DNA of 64,000 nucleotides from Pectinophora gossypiella. Its lineage: Eukaryota > Arthropoda > Insecta > Lepidoptera > Gelechiidae. This document shows, in pieces, positions 21,361 through 32,489 of the stretch (the first letter of the stretch is position 1; the number at the start of each line of letters is the position of its first letter). The notes beneath the pieces were generated by a model. That model ran no database searches. It was not told the origin of the DNA and worked only from the letters and a program-made list of their open reading frames with translations. The stretch covers positions 310,001 to 374,000 of the forward strand of contig NC_065426.1 of the NCBI RefSeq assembly GCF_024362695.1, in the 5' to 3' direction. The position numbers were made by a program, and so were the translations under genes.

Positions 21361-21651
21361 TATAGTCATGAGCAATATAATGTACTTTAGGACTCTGTCG
21401 AACTAACATATATTATTTGACATTTAGTGAGACTTACAGTTCAATTTGTCAAAAAAGTTAATGTGACATGGTACGGTCACGAGCATTAATATGTATACAC
21501 TTTGGTACCATGTCACATTCATTTTTTTGACAAATTGAACTGTAAGTCTCACTAAATGTCAAATATGTTAGTGCGACAGAGTCCTAAAGTGGATACATTA
21601 TATTGCTCATGACTGTACCAAAGTGTATACATATTAATGCTTGTGACTGCA
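21361..21651 (-). mobile_element. MITE F, outer copy split by an inner one
   Basis: The outer element starts TATAGTCATGAGCA and ends TGCTTGTGACTGCA. It is interrupted at its internal GGTACC site by a second F element. Removing the inner element and one TA restores the usual interior GACATGGTACCAAAGTG seen uninterrupted at 49591-49736. This fixes element ends and target duplication. Confidence 0.85.
21472..21617 (+). mobile_element. MITE F, inner copy
   Basis: Opposite orientation to the element that hosts it. TA at 21472-21473 and TA at 21616-21617 flank CGGTCACGAGCATTAA...TTGCTCATGACTG. The flanking TA is present once in uninterrupted sisters, so it is a true target-site duplication. About 142 bp between the TAs. 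Confidence 0.88.
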
Positions 21652-22044
21652 ATGCGATCCCAAGGTAACAGGGACCTTTGTGGAGAATGTATAGCGCCAG
21701 TTTAACGATGGCTCACTGTCACAGATTACTTTTATTGGATGTTCTCTGTACGGAGTTCGACACAAGAATGGTACAACTCGTGCGGCTCGCCGTCTTATAA
21801 GGGTTGTCCCCACTACCGTACCTCGCTCGTGTGTCGTAAACAAGTGCAGGTGTTGTTTGTTTGCTAGCCGCACGTGTTGTTTATAGTTAATATGATATTT
21901 AGATTTTCAATATTTCGCTATTGCGCTATCATGTATACCTACAGTGCAATTGGGCGGCCTTATTGCTCCAAAGCAATTTCTCATCATAATGAATTTTACA
22001 GAATAAATTTTATAATCATAATTATCTTCAACACTGGTCCGGTG

Positions 22045-22203
22045 ATCACCGGGGTTCAAGGCCACATTACAGCAAATCATCTAAAAAAAGCAATAAATAT
22101 TGTTATTTGACATTTGTTTGCATTGCGCACTTACATTTATATGCGCAAATTTCAAATTGCTTTTTAGACTAATTGCTTCTATGATACCTTTTTAACCCTA
22201 CAG
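22045..22203. mobile_element. MITE G, diverged copy
   Basis: GGCCACATTACAGCAAATCA with TCTAAAAAAAGCAATAAATA at left, and CAAATTGCTTTTTAGACTAA with TTGCTTCTATGATACC at right. Terminal GGGGGG tracts are lost. 21652-22040 is unclassified; a 79-codon minus frame there shows no domain. Confidence 0.55.
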
Positions 22204-22839
22204 GTGTGGCCCAACTTGTGCCCTTGCGACAAGGATGAGATAAAAAATAAACATCCTGTACTGTGTTCTTTCAACAACTTTCGCGGTTTGTAAAGAGATC
22301 TATCGCTATCATCTCTCCCACGCATTGCGGACATTTTTTTATATTTACAAAAAAGTCGATTGTTGTAATTGTAACATAGTACTTTTCGAAATCCTTTGTA
22401 ATAGGGTTATACGCGCTGTCAGAATTTTCAGTTTTGTACATATTATATGGAATTAAAATCACTATTAAATAACAGAGAAGGTCGATTCATTATTCGTTTA
22501 AAAATGGTAGGTACAGTTTGCAGGTGGTCGCGTTTAGCATCAGGTCAACTTTTTTAGTTATGAAAATTATAAATTGCAAATAATATACTAAGTACCTAAT
22601 CGATATTCGGGTACTATCCAGTGACATTGCGCGCCGAATTCTTGTGATGACGTCATCAGAATTTTTCACATGAAGAATAAATATAACAATGCGAGAATTA
22701 TGTTTATGTATTGTACCTATCTATGTCATTGCAATAATTATTAAAAAAAAACAACAATTGCACACAACGTCCTAATCACAATTTAATTTAACACTCAAGC
22801 CTCACTCAATCCAGCTTATAATTACGAGCCGTGTCCGGC

Positions 22840-22960
22840 TCAAGCCGCGGATAAATAAATAAAAACAAAAACAATCGCCCCCGGGGCGGCGGGGTCAATA
22901 ATAAAAATAATTACCCTGAGAGTGGCCCTGACAGCTGGGGGCGAGACATGCTGGAGGAGG
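22840..22960. other. GC-rich block, possible regulatory element
   Basis: GCCCCCGGGGCGGCGGGGTC stands beside AT-rich words with homeodomain-like cores (AATAATTACC), then GAGTGGCCCTGACAGC. It matches no repeat in the window. The sharp GC/AT alternation resembles insect conserved non-coding elements, but conservation cannot be judged from one sequence. Confidence 0.25.
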
Positions 22961-22992
22961 CTTCTTCACTGAATTTAATAAAACATAACAAT

Positions 22993-23300
22993 ATGCCCCG
23001 ATTCCTACAGACACCTCCTAATTTTATTTTAGGTTATACCCGTCATTTTTTTATCGGTCAAAAAGGAAAGGGACGGATGATTGACAACTGTTAATTTTAA
23101 AATGAATGAATGACTCGGGCGAATTACGTATGTATGTATAGGCATCTCGCTGATATGCACCCGTTTCATGTGTGCTGTCAACTTAATTCTGTCGGGTTAT
23201 TGGCCAATACATACATTTGGTAGGGTAATAGGGTTATTAAAATTCCTGCCTAAAATTGACGTGTGTTCCATAATTAAATTTTATGCTTGTCTTTTTTACA
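22993..23300 (-). mobile_element. MITE P, copy lacking one arm
   Basis: Inverted relative to the complete copy at 37285-37662. It shares ACACCTCCTAATTTTATTTT, AAAAGGAAAGGGACGG and AATTGACGTGTGTTCCATAA. The second arm is absent. 22203-22840 and 23300-23990 show no recognised repeat or gene. Confidence 0.65.
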
Positions 23301-23999
23301 TACAGTTTCTTTTTTATTTTTATATTTTTACCGACTGTGACTTTATCCGTGAGGATACCATTTAAGTATACAATTCTAATTTTCATCCCATTTTATTTTC
23401 TTTATGACTCTTAAAAAATCCCTTATTAGTGCGTAATAGACTTTTTTCTGCAAAATTAACCAAAACTATAATGGCAACTTTGCTCGGTTTCACCTTCTTT
23501 GTAATCGAAGATGTTGGATTATAATATTTATCTTCATCTAGACACGCGGGAGCGTGTCAAGCCAAGTTCAAGTAACAGAACTGGCGAGCCCGTTACTATG
23601 CGTCACTGGCAAAGTTAGCGTTAATCCTGTCAAATGTGCATCACGTGAAAAAAAATAATTAAAAAAAGTAAGAAATTTTATATTTATATAAGAAGCCGCT
23701 GCCATAGTTCCAGAGCTGGTTTTCTATCGCGGACATAAAATGTAAACGGTGCGAGCCACAAGTATCACGATTTAATTCAAACGCAACTCTCCCCGCCTCC
23801 CACCGCCACCCCCACGGGGTGGGGGAGGGTGTTATAGGGGGACTGTCATCTGTCACCAAAATCACAGTCATAGCTTATTTGAAAGTAATTCTCAAGTTTT
23901 ATTTCAAGAAGTAGCGATAGGGGTGATGATTTGTGTCGTAATTAATTAACAATTTTGGACTAAAAAATATTATTATGATTTCCTTAGAAAAGGTTTAGT

Positions 24000-24145
24000 A
24001 CGATCTACTCTGAACCGGCGTGAGTGTGTGAAGCGATTGATGAATGTGGAGGAAGCAAGAGAAGTGTGTCAGGATCGAGGCAAATGGAATTCCATAGTCT
24101 CTGCTTACCCCGGTAAGTAGGCGTGAGTGTACGTATGTATACCTG
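24000..24145 (+). mobile_element. LINE D 3' stub
   Basis: Starts CGATCTACTCTGAACCGGCG, the same 5' break as the copy at 51949, and runs through GAGGAAGCAAGAGAAGTGTG to a CGTATGTAT tail. Sharing of the 5' boundary by two copies suggests a preferred truncation or a short non-autonomous derivative. Confidence 0.7.
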
Positions 24146-24329
24146 TTATAAGAAAGACTTAAGGTGGTTGATGGTTCGTAATCCAGTGCCTCACTAACAG
24201 GACACCCAAGTTTGCTCGCTGTCAGATTTGAAAAGCTGTTATCGCTCAGTCAGTAAGTATTATAGTTTTTAGTACCTATGATATTATAGTTTTTAGGTGA
24301 CTTTAGGATTTGCGAATGTTACAAATGGA

Positions 24330-24560
24330 AAAATGCAGCTGGGTTGTCTTGTAGTTCAAATACAGAACATATGTAAAATCTCGTGTGGTTTCCAGGAACT
24401 GAGCCCAGTTAGGCTCATACCCTATTACATGGGGCTTAAACATAGCTGGCGAGGAGTGTATATGTTATGCACCTCTGCCTACCCCTTCGGGGATATAGGC
24501 GTGATGCTGTTGTGTTATATTGTAATATCTCATCTTTGTAGCTCGTGCTTAGTCGGGGTT
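24330..24560 (+). repeat. Tail family J
   Basis: GGTTTCCAGGAACTGAGCCC, TTACATGGGGCTTAAACATA, CTGGCGAGGAGTGTATATGT and CCCCTTCGGGGATATAGGCG. Inverted copy at 36395-36575, partial copies at 42690, 46555 and 59690. It ends in AGGCGTGATGCT, related to the tails of families D and I. Confidence 0.6.
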
Positions 24561-24604
24561 ACGGGCGTCATTGTGTCTGCATAATTCATAAATCTAAAAA
24601 AATC

Positions 24605-24705
24605 TGACTCGGACAGGACTCGAACCCGCAGTTCTTGTCAAACCGGGACGAGTGTGTTAACCATTACACCACCAAGAGCTGCGGGTCCAAGTCCCGTCCG
24701 AGTCA
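24605..24705 (-). repeat. tRNA-like foldback sequence
   Basis: Two 27-base inverted arms (24605-24631 and 24679-24705) enclose a loop. On the minus strand the loop holds a tRNA-like box A (TGGTGTAATGGTTAACAC) and the 3' arm holds a perfect box B (GGTTCGAGTCC). It does not fold as a normal tRNA, because the acceptor would be formed by the long stem. It may be a tRNA-derived SINE head caught in a foldback. Confidence 0.6.
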
Positions 24706-25149
24706 TTCTTTTTTTCGATTGAATTTCCTTTGTGAGTTCCGGTTCCTGGTGTGAGTGCTATAAAAACAAAAATCTTGTTACTAAAACTTTCCAATGGAGC
24801 ACTATGTCAATTTGGTAAGCGACTCGTTAAAACCCGCCATTTTCCCAGCTACCAATACTTCGCGCCGAGGCTCTAAAAGCACAATTTCTTCTTAAACACC
24901 TCAGTCACCCAGCCCCCGGCGGCGTCGATGACCAGGGACGAATCCAGGGAACTGGGGCCTTAAACTTAGGCCATTCTTTGATGCCCTGGTTACAAAGACA
25001 CATGACATGCATATTACCCATGTCTGTCGTTAGGCAGAAACCACGGAATTCAGCTTAGTAAGACCACATTGTCGAGTCCATCAATTAAATGCTCAAGAGA
25101 GAATATCGGCCGAAAAAAAGTTATATACTTAAATGTAAGTTCAAATACA

Positions 25150-25234
25150 CATGAACTCACGCCAGTAAACACTGGGGTGGGCAAAATCACAAGTAATACT
25201 TAATGTCAATTTGCAGTCATTACATTTTGTAGTA
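25150..25234 (-). repeat. Tail family I fragment
   Basis: CATGAACTCACGCCAGTAAA and ACTGGGGTGGGCAAAATCAC are family I inverted. The M element starts directly after it. 24710-25150 holds nothing else recognised. Confidence 0.45.
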
Positions 25235-25792
25235 GGGTAGTTTCCAACTAGTCAAATCAGTTCATCATCACCATCATCATCACCAGCCCTTTAACGTCCC
25301 CACTGCTGGGGCACGGGCCTTCCCTATGGATGGATAGGGAGATCGGGCCTTAAACCACCACGCGGGCCCAGTGCGGATTGGTGGTTATTAACGACTGCTA
25401 ATGCAGCCGGGACCAACGGCTTAACGTGCCTTCCGAAGCACGGAGGAGCTCGAGATGACCTTTCTTTTTTTTTGTGGTCACCCATCCTATGACCGGCCTT
25501 TGCGAAAGTTGCTTAACTTCAACAATCGCAGACCGAACGCGTTTACCGCTGCGCCACCGAGCTCCTCAGTTACTTTTTACTAAACGTCAAAACACGAAAT
25601 TACTATGGAATTTAAATGAAAAAGCCACCTGTGACGTCATAAAAAGCGTGACAAAATATCGTACTTATTAATGCGTTTTTCTTGATTAAAATTCACAAAT
25701 AAGTTAAATAGAAAAAAGAAAACGTTTTTTGTTACTTTTAGATCTGTCTTTATTTAGTAATCAGAATTTATTTTTGACCTAGGAAACTACCC
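25235..25792. mobile_element. MITE M, interrupted by SINE C
   Basis: Terminal inverted repeats GGGTAGTTTCC (25235-25245) and GGAAACTACCC (25782-25792). Inside are TACTAAACGTCAAAACACGA and TTTTCTTGATTAAAATTCA, also seen at 49763 (inverted) and 53698. SINE C sits at 25263-25565 within it. Confidence 0.75.
25263..25565 (-). mobile_element. SINE C, full length
   Basis: Flanked by TCAGTT on both sides (25257-25262 and 25566-25571). On the minus strand the head is AGCTCGGTGGCGCAGCGGTA, then the 5S-like part (GAAGTTAAGCAAC, GGATGGGTGACC), the shared core (CGTGCTTCGGAAGGCACG), the GGGCCCGCGTGGTGGTTTAA body and a GAT-type tail. About 300 bp. A working Pol III promoter is plausible. Confidence 0.88.
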
Positions 25793-25799
25793 AATTATC

Positions 25800-26375
25800 A
25801 ATGAGAAACTTGTCAATTTTATAATGTTATTTTAAATCAAATCAATTTTATAATTTCTATCGCGTTAGGGCCCGAAATGACCTTATTCCGGGCCTGCTGC
25901 CCCCCCCACTCAACCCACCATTAATAGAGCTATTGCCAATAGACGGCAGTTGGAAAATTTACACAATTTTCAATCCTACCCGAGCTGAAACTTAGTACAA
26001 AGGTGATGCTCTCTCTTTCTTATAACGCAGGAAAGTGTATTTGCATCTCTTTTTTATAGATTTATTGTTATAGCTGTTGGAAATATTGAGTTGTAGAAGA
26101 GTGATGGTGTAAGGTTGACCCTTCTAAAAGGTTAGATTCGGATAAAATTAAAATCAAAAGAAGCAGATATCTTGCGGAATTTTGTGGAATTCCGTGATCT
26201 CTGCCTACTCCTATGGGAAATAAGCGTGATAGAGTATAAATGTATTATTATAATATATAATATGATCATGGATATAGGTAGGTATGTATAGAAATCTTGC
26301 ATGACATAATTTACTTTTTAATTTCGTTTTTGTGGAGATATTCTTTGTAGTTCCTAGTTAAGTTAGATTACTGTG
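25800..26375. other. Unique AT-rich stretch with one LINE-D remnant
   Basis: 26190-26232 (GGAATTCCGTGATCTCTGCC) is a small LINE D 3' fragment. Otherwise no gene or repeat was identified. Confidence 0.4.
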
Positions 26376-26377
26376 GG

Positions 26378-26540
26378 GTGGGGGTTAAAAATGCCACATA
26401 GAAGCAATTCATCTAAAAAGCAATATTGCTATTTGACATTTGCGCATGTAAAATTAAGTGCGCAATATCAACAAATGTCAAATAGCAATTATTGCTTTTT
26501 GGATGACTTGCTTCGGTGTGGCCGTTTTAAAAAATGCCCA
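26378..26540. mobile_element. MITE G copy
   Basis: Left GGGGGTTAAAAATGCCACAT and AGAAGCAATTCATCTAAAAA; right GCTTTTTGGATGACTTGCTT and CGGTGTGGCCGTTTTAA. The arms still pair well, but the right terminal G/C run is degraded. Confidence 0.7.
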
Positions 26541-26609
26541 AATTATAATGTAATGGGGAAGAATGACGCACCCTTAAAACATACCGAAAGTGGCTGAAAG
26601 TTGTCTTTT

Positions 26610-26668
26610 GAAAACTTGTAACTCTGCCCACCCCGTTAAGGACTACGAGCGTGAGTTTATCTATGTAT
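26610..26668 (+). repeat. Tail family I fragment
   Basis: CTTGTAACTCTGCCCACCCC and GACTACGAGCGTGAGTTTAT end in a TATGTATG tail. A plus-strand example of family I. Confidence 0.5.
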
Positions 26669-26699
26669 GTAGCTGTGTTCTCGACACAATAAGGCTTCA

Positions 26700-28125
26700 G
26701 TAGGTTCCGTGCATTGTCCATAGTCCTTTGTTCCGTGTAAAGTTAAACTTTAACTTTAAATTTATCGCGGCAGAGTTAGCAAGTAGGTAACTCGGTACAT
26801 TTTTCACTAACTTGCCTTTGCTTTCGACTTGTGGACCGTTAAAGCCAGGCCGGGGGTAGCCGAAACTTTGTCTTTTGAGAAGCCAATTTATTGAAACCAA
26901 CCCTGTTATTAGTTATTACTTAGGCTGTACTGGGAGTTAAGAAAATCATAGAAAGCGGTCAGTAAATTGTCGTTCTTTTTTTAAATAAAAAAAATATATA
27001 ATATTTTCATGCAACTTAACAAGCCGATGGATGGATGGATGGTTAAATAACAATTTGAATTTACGTACTTACTATGTTTGATTGAAGATTTATTTATTTA
27101 CCGCTATCCCGGGATCCCGGTATTGAGAAAAAAATATTCGGTATTAATACCTGTTTTGAAAAACACCGGTACTTATTCGAAAATGCGGCGGAGTTAGCTA
27201 GTAATAGTAATATTAAGCTACGTACGAGTCTAATAATAATAAAATCGAAAAAAATAATAATACTTACAACGATATAATCTATTCAATCTATCAAAGTATT
27301 GGCTTTAGAGTAAAATAACCAAATAGCTCTGCACATCCATTCAAATGAAACCAACAAAACACAAATTGCCGGTCGCATGTCAAACGTCTTAACATCTCAA
27401 TAGATAGAAAAAAAAAGAAATTTTATTAACAAACAAATCCTTTACCTATTCAAATAACTCCCACGCTAAATAAAAAATACAGATTAAAATGTTTCACCGA
27501 AATTATACCCTATCTCTACGACTATACGGTTATAGGTAAGCGCAAAAATAACCTAATGGGTTCTCGACAAAAATATTTCATTCCACACAATGGTTATAAT
27601 AAAACTTTTTTCGGTCGATTCTAAAATCATTTCGAACAATCAGTAATCGATATGCGTTCACTGGTTTCGAATAACCACATGTCCAGTAAACCTTCAAACA
27701 TTCAATGTACAACATTTGGTAATAAATCTTCGTGAGTTAGAGGTCTCTTTAACCTGGTTTTGTTACAAAGAATTGGTGAACATACCTGCTATTATGTTGA
27801 AATTTCATTGAAAGCGTTTAAGTGTTCTTTATTGTACAATTAAATATAAATTGCGGTTTGAATACCACAGCTGAGCTGCCGAGTGCCCGCGTATTCGATG
27901 ACAATATCTTTATTCGGTTCAAGAAAAAAAAAGTGATCGAGAGAGAATCGTGTTATTTTGTTAGGGTTCTGTCCTTTTCTTCTTTATTTAATAATATTAT
28001 ATTGCAGTAAACATGTACTCATTACATGTACTTATTACGACTGTGGAGTTATCTCGAACATTTAAATAAAAAGATCAAGTTAATTTAGAAAAGTATTTTT
28101 TTTAACGTGTCTGGATTTTCCTGTA
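26700..28125. other. AT-rich stretch without recognised genes
   Basis: It contains a short GATG microsatellite at about 27029-27042 and ATTAA-rich DNA. No gene and no repeat shared with other parts of the window was found. Confidence 0.4.
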
Positions 28126-28129
28126 ATCC

Positions 28130-28505
28130 TCAATTAACCCGCAGTCGAGCAGCGTGGTAGAGTATGTTTCGTACCCACAACGTTTCATGAGGAGACCCTG
28201 CTACCTATATGACTTTACTATCGTCGCCTAGTAAAGTTTGATGTGATTTTTTCAACAAAACAATACAATACAAAACACTTTATTGCACCAAAATAAAAAG
28301 AAATAATTACAAAAAGCCTCTTAACTAAGTACATGGGAAATGGCGGCCTTAAACCTTGATTTATTTCAATTAATTTCAATTCGGGTAAAAAATAAGATTA
28401 CAATTTTTTAACTGGATTGAAATTAGCTTGTCTATTATTATAAAGTTTTGTAAACAAAAATCACATCTGAATGTGATTTTTCAATAAGAAGTTTGCGTGG
28501 TTTTA
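28130..28505. mobile_element. SINE B scrap and an interrupted MITE HH
   Basis: 28135-28200 (AACCCGCAGTCGAGCAGCGT) is a worn SINE B piece. From 28225, HH arms (ATGTGATTTTTTCAACAAAA and, after a ~95-bp insert, CAATTAATTTCAATTCGGGT to GCGTGGTTTTAAC) frame an inserted antisense repeat with ACACTTTATTGCACC. That insert is the inverted form of the TGCAATAAA tails at 47380 and 43600. Confidence 0.55.
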
Positions 28506-29194
28506 ACTGTAAAGCATCAATTCGTTCATTTTACAAGGAATCCTAAACTCTTTTTAACCGATGGAATTATATTTATTTTAAGATTTTTTGCGACATATGG
28601 AAGTTATGAAAACTGTGGTTCATGATCGTTTCAACATGATTTAAGATAAGATCATACAATGTTATCAACATAAGATCACGATTTCAGGAAAGAGTTATAT
28701 TACAAGTGCATTGTAAAAAGGAAAAACACAATTTCCTGCACTTTCAATCTGTTTTTTTTTTTGAAAAAGATTCGAAAGTAAAAATAATGAACTAAATATT
28801 ATACTTTTTTGCAGTTTTAGTTTTGGGAAGCTTTCTCTTTCATAGGTACCGGAAGCGATACAAATATAATATTTACTTACCATTCATCGAAGTCCCACAG
28901 TTTAGTGACACTGGAAATCCGACGATGGGCTTAAGATAAATTATAAAATGCTAATCTAGAAATAGAAGCCAATCTGAGATGATCAAATACAACTCATTCT
29001 TTTTGACTTATTTTCGAATTTTAATTAAGAATTATGTTACAATGAGTACGGTAAGCGTGGCCAATTATTGGTCAGCAAAAATTTAGTTTCGATCGCCATC
29101 GACTCGCAAAGAAGAAGATGAGTACGGTGGATGAGTGCTTTTATTGATACGTCATAAGAACAGTATGTCAATTTTCATTAACAAAGTCGGCTTG

Positions 29195-29315
29195 ACCATT
29201 ATAGACAGCGATATGACTCACATCACCTATCGCTTTGGTCTAACAGAACGCTCGGTGAGGTGTGGATACTTAGTTCATCTTGCGATGGATGTACCGCTGA
29301 CTCCTACGATTGAGA
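29195..29315 (+). repeat. Tail family H
   Basis: TAGACAGCGATATGACTCAC, CGGTGAGGTGTGGATACTTA and GTTCATCTTGCGATGGATGT, then ATAGTCATGAGGTTATGTTA. A good plus-strand example. 28505-29195 and 29315-30690 are AT-rich with nothing recognised. Confidence 0.55.
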
Positions 29316-30693
29316 TATAGTCATGAGGTTATGTTATGTTTATGTAATTTGTTTCTTTATTTTCTTTCTTTATTATGTATGACATCATAAACCCTATATT
29401 AAATAAAGCTTCGCAACCACTCTCTAGTGAATAAAGGATCTCCCATATCAATTACTTAAACAAACAATAGGTTACCCTATATACTAACGAGAAGTTAATG
29501 TAGCCACGCCCTAAACAATAGCACAATGGGGAAGTACGTCAAATATTTTTAAGTCAAATTCTTTTATTTTATTCATTACACATTACCAACTTAATAAAGA
29601 AAATATTTAAAAATCCTTACGCTTTAACGTAACGTAAATAAGAACGAATTTTGTGCATAAAATCGTAATGAAAACGCATAATACATGATGTTTTAAAAAA
29701 ATAAATGAATAGTCATTATCGAGGGGGGGTTTTATGTGATTTTGTATTGTAATAAAAGCAATAATAAAACAATTATACGAGTGGAGTCAATTGGTGTCGT
29801 GTGGCGAACTATTATTTGTTGAGCTCAACTCGAATATATTGTTAACCGATACCTCAGTGATTGTTAAACGATTTTAAAGCTGAAGTAATTGCACTGTTTG
29901 AGTAACTGAGTGTCATTGTGGTGAGCCGATCATTAAGTCTGCTTAAATCTTTACGCTATTCCTTTAAATGCCAAAATGGGGTAACGTTTTAACGGTACTT
30001 TTTACTTAAACAATCAGAAATCAGAATAATTTATGCAACGTAATTTTTCATGGATAAACTTGTTGAAGGTCAATGTAACATTTTGAATTTACTTCATTTC
30101 TCAAGGTGTTATGACTGAGGAGAAGAAATGACAAGAAACTGCAACAGCAATACATTTTTTAAATCAATGAGATTAATGAGATTTTTTAAATCAACATTAG
30201 AAGTCATTTAATAACTAGAGGAACATATTTAAACCAGACATTTTTATCATTTAGGTAATCATTAAGCTTATAAGCTTTTTTACATATATTATCACGTGAG
30301 CTTTAAATTTATTTTTTGACAAATTCAAAATATTATCTGGTATTTTATTGTAAAAACGTATACATAACCCCAAAAAGATGAATTTAATTATTTTTTTTGT
30401 TTGTATTTTATTTAATTTAATTTACTTAATTTAGAATTTGGAATAGCAATTTTATTTTTATTTCTTGTATTGTAAGTATGCCTTTCACAGTTTCTCGGAT
30501 ATTATATTATTGTCATTTGGGTTCCTCTCGGAATTTTTCCGGGTGTACTTTCTAACATGATGGACAAAACATTCATTCCTTGACATCATAATTATGTTTT
30601 ATCATATTTATTTTACGACTTTATATCACTTTTATGATTTTTGATGACTTGTGACCCAAACAAACAGAGGAGAGACTTTCTTTTTGTATCAAT

Positions 30694-30755
30694 ACACACA
30701 TACATACATAAACTCACGCCTATATCCCACCGGGGTAAGCAGAGCCTATGTAAAA
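30694..30755 (-). repeat. LINE D tail fragment
   Basis: ACACATACATACATAAACTC, ACGCCTATATCCCACCGGGG and TAAGCAGAGCC are the inverted 3' end of LINE D. Confidence 0.55.
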
Positions 30756-31351
30756 CGTTTTGTTCTTCCTTTCGATGTGAACAGCAAAGGACCGAAACTG
30801 TCTGCCGTCGTCTGGATTTCCAACTCGTTATAATCTGGGAGTCTTCAAGACTAGAGTGAGTAGGCATTTGGTAGGTAAGCGTGATCTACCCTAGTACACA
30901 TCGTCACTTACCTTCAGGTCAAACTCGAGTTTATATTATTAAAAAGAAACTGGTTACAGTTTACTGGTTAGGTAGTTATACCTAACATAACATAACTATA
31001 TTGCACAAACAGGAAAATACAAAACAAAGTAGAAATAGAAAGAGTACAATAGGCGTCCTTATTGCTAAGTAGCAATCTCTCCACGTAAAAACCTGTCAGA
31101 ATGTACAATGTATCAATTATAAGGGTCCCAGCCCATCAACCGTGAACTAAAGAGATTATTGCGATACGACTAGTCGCGCGGAAAATCGCTAATTGTGCGC
31201 ACACCCTCACTCTATTCTGTAAACTTTAGAATTTAAGTGTATTTTATTTTTTGCAAGATTTTAGCGCATTTTCAAATATCAAGTGTCAAAATATGTGGAA
31301 GACTGTTTAGATTTGTATTGTTAATGTTTTTTGCCATGATTGAATACTTAG

Positions 31352-31452
31352 CTATTCATCATCATCAATTTAAGAGCCACGCTCTTGTCGGTGCAGCATT
31401 TTCCATGCTATTTTTTTAGGGAAAAATAGGGCAGAAGGCAAGAGGGAAACCA
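31352..31452 (-). mobile_element. Short repeat E-s, copy 2
   Basis: CATCATCATCAATTTAAGAG, CCACGCTCTTGTCGGTGCAG, a T-rich run and GAAGGCAAGAGGGAAAC. Nearly the same length and ends as 7392-7495. 30760-31350 holds nothing recognised. Confidence 0.65.
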
Positions 31453-31784
31453 CTTAGCTATTAAATACTAAAAACAAATATGTTTCTATTTTTCGGTTTT
31501 TTAAGGTTGTGTGTTTGCATCATTGATGTATAAGTTATATGGTTTTCACGTTTGAATAAGCACTTAGAAGTTTTTCCTCTATGCTTCATTGCTAGAAAAG
31601 TCATAATCATTTAGAAATCATTGTCATTCATCATACGTCCTGCTCCCCCAGCCTCCCCTTTATTCTTCTTATTCTTTCGTGTCGATGAGAAGTCAAACAA
31701 CGTAATTTATGATTTATCAGCCCCAGATGCTGTCAAGGCAATAGCGATTAGGTGGGACATGGTCTGCGGAGCTGTATTTAAAAT

Positions 31785-31965
31785 TCAAATTATTTATTTT
31801 CAGACACAGGTCCATATATGTTAAAGCACTTAAACAAACTTAAAGCTAGGGTTAGTATATATAAAACAGAGCAAATGAAAACTTAAGAGAGGTGGAGCTT
31901 CACCCATCGGCGCAGCAATGGGGAGTCCCACTTATCAGCGAACACGCTCAGAATGGTGTTGGTAT
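31785..31965 (-). repeat. Antisense retroelement 3' end (CC)
   Basis: TATTTATTTTCAGACACAGG at left looks like an inverted poly(A) signal region. GGTGGAGCTTCACCCATCGG and CAGCAATGGGGAGTCCCACT follow. The layout matches the other antisense 3' ends at 40495 and 54750. Assignment rests on general likeness. Confidence 0.35.
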
Positions 31966-32489
31966 TTAAAATGGTGGGTTAAAAAAAAAAATTCTTTTGT
32001 GAGTTTTACTTCATTATGTTTGCTGGATTTATTTTATTTATTATTAGGCTAACGAAACAGGTATATTACTAAACAAAAAAAAAATAGGTACAAAAATGTA
32101 AATTTACAGCTTAATATATTTTTTTTATCCGAATTCTTTTAATCGCATTATACGCAATAATGATTGTATACGCAATAGATATTTATCAAACCATTAAACA
32201 TTAACGCACTGTTGCCTCTTATTTGCAAAACACCATCACAAACAGTGTAGTAAAAAAAAATATATTGCAATAATAGACGAACAAACAAGCGGACACACAA
32301 AGAACTTAATATCAGTTTACTCGAACCATTCATACAAAATATCACATGACTGCTATGAAAAGAATAAAAAAATTTTGAATGAAACCCTCTATGGATTTTT
32401 AAAAGGTATTTTTATTAAATACTGAGTTGTAATGAAATTCTTTGGAACAATAGTTATAAGTTAAGATCGTAATTTAAATTAAATATGTA

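Noticed and set aside
21634..21873. A 79-codon minus-strand frame with many charged residues
   Set aside because: It begins in the end of MITE F and shows no known domain. The region is listed as unclassified.
23659..23871. A 70-codon minus-strand frame with a proline-rich stretch
   Set aside because: Based on a short C-rich tract (CCTCCCACCGCCACCCCCAC) in one place only; no splice sites or domain.
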